11,971 nt of DNA from Chloroflexota bacterium (lineage in GTDB: Bacteria > Chloroflexota > Ktedonobacteria > Ktedonobacterales > Ktedonobacteraceae), in contig VBHV01000614.1 of the NCBI GenBank assembly GCA_005881995.1, positions 1 to 11,971 of the forward strand, in the 5' to 3' direction. Position numbers and translations under genes: made by a program. The notes below the pieces were generated by a model. The model was not told the origin of the DNA, did no database searches, and saw nothing but the letters and a program-made list of their open reading frames with translations. This document shows, piece after piece, positions 6,737 to 11,971 of the stretch (positions within the stretch are counted from its first letter, which is position 1; each line of letters starts with the position of its first letter).

Positions 6737-7771
6737 GTGGAACTTGTTAACGTTTTCGACTACGAAAAATTAGCCCAGGCTCGTATGGCACCTCCATTCT
6801 GGGACTACTACCAGGGTGGCAGCGATGACGAGGTGACAATACGAGCCTGCCGCACCGCGTTTGAACGCATCAAACTGCGCCCGCGGGTGCTGGTCGATGT
6901 CGGCCCGGATGCGCTCGATATGCGTACCTCTGTACTGGGCACACCCATCAGCATGCCCTTGTTGATCGCACCCATGGCTCTCCATTGTATGGCCCACCCT
7001 GAAGGTGAATGTGCCACCGCCCAAGCGGCAGGCAAAGCCGGTACAGTGATGATCGCCAGTACAGTAGCAACCCGTACTATTGAAGAAATCGCACAAGCCG
7101 CATACGGCCCTCTCTGGTTCCAACTTTACACCTATCCCAGCCTGAAGGTCGCAGAAAGCCTGGTACGCCGTGCGGAAGCAGCAGGATATCGTGCTATCGT
7201 CCTGACAGTAGACCTACCCGTCCTCGGCAATCGCGAGAAAGACAGGCGTCATAACATCACCATCCCGCCAGCGCCCTATCAAGAGGCAAATTTTGCCGGC
7301 GTAGAGAAGGTGGGCCAGAAATGGGTTCCACTCACCTGGGACTCGCTTGCCTGGCTGCGCTCGATCACTTCGTTGCCGATCATACTCAAGGGTATACTGA
7401 CGGCAGAGGATGCGCAGTTGGCCGTTGAGCATGAAGTAGATGGTATTGTCGTCACAAATCATGGTGGTCGCCAACTCGACACAGCCATTCCCAGCATCGA
7501 GGCCCTGCCAGAAATCGTCGAAGCCGTTGCGGGTCGCTGCGAAATCTATCTCGATGGCGGCATTCGCCGTGGCACCGATATCTTGAAAGCCCTGGCGTTG
7601 GGAGCGCGAGCCGTGCTGATTGGCCGCCCTGTCCTCTGGGGACTGGCCGTCAATGGCGCGGAAGGCGTCTACCACGTGCTTGAGTTGCTGCGCAACGAAT
7701 TAGAGCTAGCAATGGCGCTCTCCGGTCGCCCCACACTGGCGAGCATTGATCGTAGTTTGGTCAGAATGTAA
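6737..7771 (+). CDS. FMN-dependent 2-hydroxyacid oxidase/dehydrogenase (glycolate/lactate oxidase family)
   Basis: The start is a GTG at 6737 with AAAGGA eight bases upstream, 19 bp after the Mo subunit, so it is likely cotranscribed. The 344-residue protein is a full-length FMN TIM barrel that oxidises a 2-hydroxyacid to the 2-oxoacid. Active-site residues follow glycolate oxidase: the Tyr of 'FWDYYQGGSDDE' (24 or 25), Tyr131 in 'QLYTYP', Asp159 in 'LTVDLP', an Arg of 'GNREKDRR' (166), Lys218 in 'ILKGI', and His242 and Arg245 in 'NHGGRQLD'. 'YLDGGIRRG' (271-279) and 'IGRPVLWGL' (295-303) bind the FMN phosphate. The 'SWAT'-type Trp near residue 108 of plant glycolate oxidase is replaced ('STVAT'), so preference for larger or different hydroxyacids is possible. 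Next to purine genes, glycolate or a related C2/C3 acid from ureide breakdown would be a sensible substrate, but the sequence does not prove it. Confidence 0.9.
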   Translation: MELVNVFDYEKLAQARMAPPFWDYYQGGSDDEVTIRACRTAFERIKLRPRVLVDVGPDALDMRTSVLGTPISMPLLIAPMALHCMAHPEGECATAQAAGKAGTVMIASTVATRTIEEIAQAAYGPLWFQLYTYPSLKVAESLVRRAEAAGYRAIVLTVDLPVLGNREKDRRHNITIPPAPYQEANFAGVEKVGQKWVPLTWDSLAWLRSITSLPIILKGILTAEDAQLAVEHEVDGIVVTNHGGRQLDTAIPSIEALPEIVEAVAGRCEIYLDGGIRRGTDILKALALGARAVLIGRPVLWGLAVNGAEGVYHVLELLRNELELAMALSGRPTLASIDRSLVRM

Positions 7772-7772
7772 G

Positions 7773-7800
7773 CGAACCAGGCCCTATACGGGATGGTTCG
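7773..7800 (+). repeat. Compound hairpin in the spacer after the hydroxyacid oxidase gene
   Basis: CGAACCA (7773-7779) pairs perfectly with TGGTTCG (7794-7800), and inside it CCC pairs with GGG around TATAC. It begins just after the stop codon. No T-run follows, so it is not a standard intrinsic terminator. An alternative outer pairing GCGAA (7772-7776) with TTCGC (7807-7811) is possible, which would let the RNA switch between two folds. Confidence 0.45.
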
Positions 7801-7813
7801 GGCTGATTCGCGC

Positions 7814-7838
7814 TAGGGACGACCTTTGCGGTCGTCCC
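7814..7838. repeat. Palindromic intergenic repeat, perfect 9-bp stem
   Basis: GGGACGACC (7816-7824) and GGTCGTCCC (7830-7838) form a perfect 9-bp stem around TTTGC, preceded by TA. A second, decayed copy of the same design starts with the same TAGGGACG at 10985. The stem could stabilise or end the upstream transcript, but there is no T-run. The shared head suggests a dispersed REP-like element rather than a gene-specific structure. Confidence 0.6.
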
Positions 7839-7866
7839 AGGTTTAAGCTTAACAGGAGGTATCGTT

Positions 7867-8904
7867 ATGGTTGATTGGAATCGTCGCGCTCACATTGCCG
7901 AAAGTATCCTTGACACGGCTGGCATGACCCCTATGGTACGCCTGCGACGCGTCGTGGGTGATGTCAAACCCGCCATCGTCGCCAAAATCGAATATTTCAA
8001 TCCCAGCGGCAGCGTCAAAGATCGCATATTACACTTCCTCGTCTCGGAGGCAGAACGGCGAGGCGACCTGCGCCCCGGCATGACTATTATCGAAGGCACC
8101 ACCGGCAATACTGGCATCGCCACCTCCTGTGTCGCGGCTGCCAAAGGCTACCCCGTCGTTATCGTCATGCCCGACGGCATGAGTGAGGAGCGCAAGAAGA
8201 CCATTCGCGCCTACGGAGCCGAACTCGTACTCACCCCAGGCGCAGAAAGCGATGTAGACCTGGTAATCGACAAGGTCAAAGAAATCAAGGCCTCCTCTCC
8301 AGGCAAGTACTGGGAAGTTGGCCAGTTCGTCAATGTCGATAACATCGAGGCGCACTATCGTACCACCGGCCCCGAAATCTGGGAGCAGACCGAAGGTAAA
8401 ATTGGCGCGCTCGTCCTCTCCCAGGGAACTGGAGGCACCGTTACCGGCGCGTCCAGGTACCTCAAAGAGCATAATCCCAACATCAAAGTATTCGCCGTTG
8501 AGCCTGCCGAATGCGATATCCTTTCAGGTGGTTCATGGGGTCCGCACAAGATCGAAGGCATCGGCGACGGCTTCATCCCTGAGGTGCTGCATGTCGAATC
8601 CCTCGACGGCATTGTCACCACCACCTCCGACGAATCTATCGAGATGGCTCGCCGCCTGGCGCGTGAGGAAGGCATCTTTTGTGGTATCTCATCAGGCTGC
8701 AATGTTGCCGCCGCCATCAAAGTCGCGCAGCGCTATCCTGATATTGGCATGATCGTCACCGTCCTTTCCGACAACGGCCTGCGCTACTTCTCCACCGAAC
8801 TTTGCGGCGTCGTCACCGACCTGGAAGTGCCAGACCGCGAACACCCCATAAGCGATGAAGACAAGGCCAAACTCGCAAAGGTCAAACTTGAGGTGATTCA
8901 TTGA
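7867..8904 (+). CDS. PLP-dependent cysteine synthase / cystathionine beta-synthase family enzyme
   Basis: AGGAGGT lies 6 bases before the ATG, the strongest ribosome site in the window. The 345-residue protein is a fold-type-II PLP enzyme. Lys51 in 'NPSGSVKDRI' forms the Schiff base, 'EGTTGNTGIA' (76-85) is the substrate loop, 'GTGGTVTG' (187-194) holds the PLP phosphate, and 'GISSGCN' (273-279) contacts the pyridine ring. The C-terminal 'SDNGLRYFST' (301-310) is typical of CysK/CBS. Such enzymes normally join O-acetylserine or serine with sulfide or homocysteine. Small differences from classic CysK include TTGNTG in place of TSGNTG, and GIGDGFIP. There is no heme domain and no CBS regulatory pair. 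The gene overlaps the next by one base, so the two are translated together. In this purine setting a beta-replacement or beta-elimination on a different amino acid is also possible; the exact reaction is not fixed by sequence. Confidence 0.88.
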   Translation: MVDWNRRAHIAESILDTAGMTPMVRLRRVVGDVKPAIVAKIEYFNPSGSVKDRILHFLVSEAERRGDLRPGMTIIEGTTGNTGIATSCVAAAKGYPVVIVMPDGMSEERKKTIRAYGAELVLTPGAESDVDLVIDKVKEIKASSPGKYWEVGQFVNVDNIEAHYRTTGPEIWEQTEGKIGALVLSQGTGGTVTGASRYLKEHNPNIKVFAVEPAECDILSGGSWGPHKIEGIGDGFIPEVLHVESLDGIVTTTSDESIEMARRLAREEGIFCGISSGCNVAAAIKVAQRYPDIGMIVTVLSDNGLRYFSTELCGVVTDLEVPDREHPISDEDKAKLAKVKLEVIH

Positions 8905-10151
8905 TGCCCGTCGGCCACATCCAAAACCTACAATGCGTCCTGTGCGGAATAACCTATGATCCCGTACAGGTCACCTATGCCTGCCCTGCCTGTGGCCCAC
9001 TGGGTGTCCTCGAAGTCCACTACGACTATGGCCAGGTAGCCCAACGCTTCAACCACGCTCAACTCGCAGAAAACCGCGATCCGACCATGTGGCGTTACCG
9101 CGCCCTCCTACCTGTTTCCTATAGTCAGAAGACTATGCTACCTCTGGCGATAGGTGGCACACCATTGTATCCAGTTGAGCGCCTACGAACACACCTGGGC
9201 ATGAGCGATCTCTGGCTCAAGGATGATACTCGCAATCCCAGCGCCTCGCTGAAAGATAGGGCCAGTATCATTGCTATTGTGCGCGCCGAGGGCAAGACTG
9301 TAGCCTGTGCCTCCACAGGCAATGCCGCATCATCATTGGCGGTGCAGGCAGCGTCCATCGGTTTGCCCTGCTATATCTTCGTTCCCCACAATGCGCCCCG
9401 TGCCAAGATTGTGCAATTGCTCGTGTGCGGCGCGACCGTTTTTGCCGTGCAAGGCAGTTACGACGATGCCTTCGATCTTTGCATCGAGGCATGCAACGCC
9501 TTTGGCTGGTACAATCGCAACACTGGCTACAATCCCTACCTTGTCGAAGGCAAGAAAACCGTTGGATTGGAAATCGCCGAACAGCTAAACTGGCAGGTTC
9601 CCGACAGCATTCTCGTCCCAACAGGCGACGGCTGTATCATCAGCGGAGTTTACCGGGGCTTTGAAGACCTCTATCATCTAGGTATGATCGAGCGCATCCC
9701 GCGCCTGGTGGCAGTACAGGCCGAAGGCTCACCCGCCATTGTGCGTGCGCTTGAAGGCGATGGCATTGTGCGCCCCTATCCGGCCCAAACCATCGCCGAC
9801 GGCATCTCCGTAGGTCTCCCCCGTAACGGCGCGATGGCGGTGAAATATATCCGTGCCAGCAACGGCTTCGGCATCACCGTCTCCGATGAGCAGATTCTCG
9901 CAGCAGAAAAAGAGCTGGCAAGACTAACTGGCGTCTTCGCCGAACCATCCGGAGCAGCCTCCTACGCTGGTCTGCTACGCCTCCTCGACGAAGAGAAAAT
10001 CGCACGAGATGAACGAGTTGTATTACTCGTCACGGGTAGCGGCCTGAAAAGTATAGAAGCGGTAGTTGGAACTGCTGGAAGCGTTGTGTCAATTGCGAAG
10101 GGAGCTGAAGGGATGACAATGGTTGAGCGAGTAGTTCAATCACTTGGATAA
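8904..10151 (+). CDS. Threonine synthase-like PLP enzyme with N-terminal zinc ribbon
   Basis: The ATG at 8904 overlaps the previous TGA by one base (TGATG), with GAGGTG about 8 bases upstream. A TTG one codon earlier is also in frame. The 415-residue protein begins with a zinc-ribbon-like pair, Cys11-x2-Cys14 and Cys27-x2-Cys30. It is followed by a fold-type-II PLP domain: Lys117 in 'NPSASLKDRA', 'STGNAASSLA' (137-146), the phosphate loop 'VPTGDG' (238-243), and 'AEPSGAAS' (346-353). Threonine synthase turns O-phosphohomoserine into threonine; zinc-ribbon forms of about 400 residues are common in bacteria and archaea. No homoserine kinase or dehydrogenase gene is nearby. Its tight coupling to a second PLP enzyme beside purine genes leaves room for another substrate, such as a diamino or hydroxy amino acid. 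The family is clear; the substrate is less so. Confidence 0.87.
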   Translation: MPVGHIQNLQCVLCGITYDPVQVTYACPACGPLGVLEVHYDYGQVAQRFNHAQLAENRDPTMWRYRALLPVSYSQKTMLPLAIGGTPLYPVERLRTHLGMSDLWLKDDTRNPSASLKDRASIIAIVRAEGKTVACASTGNAASSLAVQAASIGLPCYIFVPHNAPRAKIVQLLVCGATVFAVQGSYDDAFDLCIEACNAFGWYNRNTGYNPYLVEGKKTVGLEIAEQLNWQVPDSILVPTGDGCIISGVYRGFEDLYHLGMIERIPRLVAVQAEGSPAIVRALEGDGIVRPYPAQTIADGISVGLPRNGAMAVKYIRASNGFGITVSDEQILAAEKELARLTGVFAEPSGAASYAGLLRLLDEEKIARDERVVLLVTGSGLKSIEAVVGTAGSVVSIAKGAEGMTMVERVVQSLG

Positions 10152-10180
10152 AGATAAATATACCAGGTAAGGGGAACATA

Positions 10181-10987
10181 ATGTCCCAGGTAGAAAACCA
10201 TTACGATAGTGGCCCAGAGCTAGAATGGGAGCGCTTAGAGCGACATCGTACCGAATTCGCTCTAACCACGCTGACTCTACATGAATACTTGCCTCCACCT
10301 CCCACGTATATTCTGGATATTGGCGGAGGACCAGGCCGATATTCCATTGCTCTGACACAGCAAGGCTACACCGTCACACTGCTGGACCTCTCCAGGGGCA
10401 ATTTAACATTTGCGCGATCCAAAGCACAGGAAGCAGGTGTACAGCTAGCCGGATATATACACGGCAACGCGCTCAGCCTTTCACAATTCGCAGAAGAGAG
10501 CTACGACGCTGTACTCTTGCTGGGGCCGTTGTATCACCTGCTGGAAGTTGAGGAACGAGAAAAGGCAATAAAGGAGGCTGCCAGGGTACTCAAGACAGGT
10601 GGATGTATCTTTGCGGCTTTCATTACTCGCTCTGCCCCTCTACGCTTTTGGGCCAAGAACGAACCTACCGCAATCATCAAGTACTCAGGACTTTTCGAAG
10701 AGTATCTTACCAAGGGAACCTATAGGGCAATATCAGGCTCAGATGCAGGCTTCACAGATGCCTATTTCGCTCACCATACCGAAATTAAGCCGCTCATGGA
10801 GCGATGCGGTCTGCAAACACTCGACCTCGTCGCTTGCGAAGGCATTATCAGCATGATCGACAACAAGCTAAACGAGTTAACAGGTGAAGCCTGGGAGGCA
10901 TGGGTAAACTTGAATTATTCATGGTCAAAAGACCCGGCGGTCCATGGCACAACAGAACATTTACTGTACGTGGGAAGAAAACCGTAG
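10181..10987 (+). CDS. Class I SAM-dependent methyltransferase
   Basis: AAGGGG lies 6 bases before the ATG, and the gene starts 29 bp after the PLP gene. The 268-residue protein has the Rossmann-fold methyltransferase motifs: motif I 'ILDIGGGPGRYSIAL' (44-58), an acidic post-I residue Asp69 in 'VTLLDLS', motif IV 'YDAVLLLGPLYHL' (108-120), and 'EAARVLKTGGCIFAAF' (132-147). The C-terminal third is variable and probably sets the substrate, which cannot be read from sequence. It resembles UbiE-like small-molecule methyltransferases of the Methyltransf_11/25 type. Its TAG stop codon is the first three bases of a degenerate copy of the palindromic repeat. It may belong to the same transcript as the PLP genes. 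A role in purine metabolism is not evident. Confidence 0.88.
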   Translation: MSQVENHYDSGPELEWERLERHRTEFALTTLTLHEYLPPPPTYILDIGGGPGRYSIALTQQGYTVTLLDLSRGNLTFARSKAQEAGVQLAGYIHGNALSLSQFAEESYDAVLLLGPLYHLLEVEEREKAIKEAARVLKTGGCIFAAFITRSAPLRFWAKNEPTAIIKYSGLFEEYLTKGTYRAISGSDAGFTDAYFAHHTEIKPLMERCGLQTLDLVACEGIISMIDNKLNELTGEAWEAWVNLNYSWSKDPAVHGTTEHLLYVGRKP

Positions 10988-11008
10988 GGACGCGATTTAT
11001 CGCATCTA
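10985..11008. repeat. Decayed copy of the palindromic intergenic repeat, supplying a stop codon
   Basis: The left arm TAGGGACGCGA matches the head of the repeat at 7814 for eight bases (TAGGGACG). The core GCGA-TTTA-TCGC still pairs, but the outer right arm has drifted to CATCTA where a perfect arm would be CGTCCC. The TAG at 10985-10987 is the methyltransferase stop codon. Confidence 0.5.
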
Positions 11009-11027
11009 GTTCATCTAACGAAACGTG

Positions 11028-11034
11028 AAAGGAG
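11028..11034 (+). promoter_or_regulatory. Ribosome binding site that fixes the ssnA start
   Basis: AAAGGAG ends eight bases before the GTG at 11043. An earlier in-frame GTG at 11025 lies upstream of this site and has none of its own, so 11043 is preferred. Confidence 0.7.
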
Positions 11035-11042
11035 CCGCATTC

Positions 11043-11971
11043 GTGCCAGACATCCTCATCGGCAACGGGACGATCATCACACTCGGCGCAAACTCCCAGC
11101 TTATCGAGCAGGGAGCTGTCCTGGTGCGTGGTGATCGCATTGCCGCCATCGACAGCGATACCGCGCTGCGCCAGCGATACCCAGACGCGGAATACTTCGA
11201 TGCCAACGAAGGCCTCATCATGCCAGGATTTCTCTGCACTCATACTCATTTCTATGGCGCATTTGCGCGCGGTATGGCTATTCCGGGCGAGCCGCCGCGC
11301 AACTTCCCCGAAATCCTTGAGCGCCTCTGGTGGCGACTGGATAAACTCCTGACCCTTGAAGATACGCGTGCCAGCGCCGAAATCTTTATGGCCGATGCTA
11401 TCCGTCACGGCGTGACCTGCGTCATCGATCACCATGCCAGTCCCAACGCCATCGAGGGCAGCCTGGACGTAATCGCCAGTGCCGTCGGGGAAGCGGGCAT
11501 TCGCGCCTGCCTGGCCTACGAGGTTTCTGATCGTGATGGCCTCCGTGTAATTGCCGACGGCATGCGCGAAAACGAGCGTTTCATCCGCTCGCTACTTTTC
11601 CACTCTTGAACGTTGCGCCGCCGGAGCTGCTGCACTGGGCGTTGGCTTTCATATCCATGTCGCCGAAGATGTCACCGATGAAAGCGACAGCGTCACTCGT
11701 TATCAAAAGCGGGTCGTAGAACGCCTGGAGGCCGCCCGCATCCTGGGGCCGCGCAGCATCGCCGCCCACTGCGTGCATGTCAATAGCGGTGAAATTGGAC
11801 GCCTGGCGGAGACCCATACCAACAGCGTCCACAACCCGCGCTCAAATATGAACAACGCCGTTGGACGCGCACCCATCGAGGAGATGTTAGAGGCAGGTGT
11901 AAACGTAGGATTGGGCAACGACGGCTTCAGTATGAACATGATGCAGGAAATGAAAGCCGCCTACCTCTTGC
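11043..11971 (+). pseudogene. ssnA: SsnA-family aminohydrolase, frameshifted, with an apparent internal deletion; runs off the right edge
   Basis: The first frame gives MPDILIGNGTIITLGANSQL, the metal-binding 'CTHTHFYG' (His67 and His69), 'LERLWWRLDKLL' and 'VIDHHASPNAIEGS', all typical of SsnA, a putative amidohydrolase related to guanine deaminase-type enzymes. It stops at the TGA at 11607-11609. The family continues in the +1 frame from about 11593 ('YFSTLERCAAG') with the metal ligands 'FHIHVAED', 'AHCVHVN' and 'GLGNDGFS', plus the signature 'HNPRSNMNNAVG', to the window edge. Between 'ENERFIR' and 'LERC' relatives have roughly 33 residues, including a conserved 'HAPFT'-like strand; only about eight remain. 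This therefore looks like a net loss of about 25 codons (length 2 modulo 3), not a one-base slip. SsnA genes accompany purine/xanthine hydroxylase clusters in E. coli and clostridia, which fits this site. The protein as encoded is unlikely to work. Confidence 0.85.

Noticed and set aside
7816..7838. Intrinsic terminator after the hydroxyacid oxidase
   Set aside because: The stem is strong but no T-run follows, and a related copy occurs elsewhere, so a dispersed palindromic repeat is the better reading.
10163..10194. Small hairpin and CCAGGTA direct repeats around the methyltransferase start
   Set aside because: The stem has a bulge and a three-base loop, and the repeats are only seven bases long; this is within chance expectation.
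1..11971. CRISPR arrays, tRNA or rRNA genes, insertion sequences
   Set aside because: I saw no regularly spaced repeats, no tRNA-like cloverleaf, no rRNA sequence and no transposase motifs.

Overview
The window is a 12 kb stretch of bacterial DNA of moderately high GC. It carries one long plus-strand gene series and a short divergent minus-strand pair at the left end. The gene mix and the palindromic 'TAGGGACG...CGTCCC' intergenic repeats remind me of Chloroflexota of the Ktedonobacteria type. That assignment is from memory and was not tested.

Left end, minus strand (1-802): the N-terminal two thirds or so of a uroporphyrinogen-decarboxylase-family protein runs off the window edge. It is preceded by a 60-residue membrane-anchored protein. 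A divergent intergenic region of about 320 bp follows and holds several inverted repeats, including a 17-bp palindrome just upstream of the first plus-strand gene.

Plus strand, purine block (1122-6717): adenine deaminase is followed within 5 bp by the three modules of a xanthine-dehydrogenase-type molybdenum hydroxylase, in the order FAD module, 2Fe-2S module, Mo-pterin module. This fits adenine to hypoxanthine to xanthine/urate. The FAD gene is broken by a frameshift near 3384-3427. The 2Fe-2S and Mo modules lie in different, overlapping frames, and the Mo gene has no good start codon. They are either a fusion split by a one-base shift or a gene with a CTG start.

Plus strand, accessory block (6737-10987): an FMN-dependent 2-hydroxyacid oxidase comes first, 19 bp after the Mo gene. 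Next is a hairpin-rich spacer, then two PLP fold-type-II enzymes joined by a one-base stop/start overlap (a cysteine-synthase-like protein and a zinc-ribbon threonine-synthase-like protein). A class I SAM-dependent methyltransferase ends the block.

Right end (11043 to the edge): an SsnA-family aminohydrolase is broken by a frame change that also appears to remove about 25 codons of conserved sequence.

Taken together this looks like a purine-catabolic neighbourhood. The companions (hydroxyacid oxidase, two PLP lyase/synthase-fold enzymes, SsnA) parallel the E. coli/clostridial ygf-yge purine cluster, where SsnA and a selenium/molybdenum hydroxylase sit beside a PLP ammonia-lyase. Three reading-frame problems lie in xdh and ssnA genes while the other genes are intact. 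This suggests either decay of this branch or local sequence errors.
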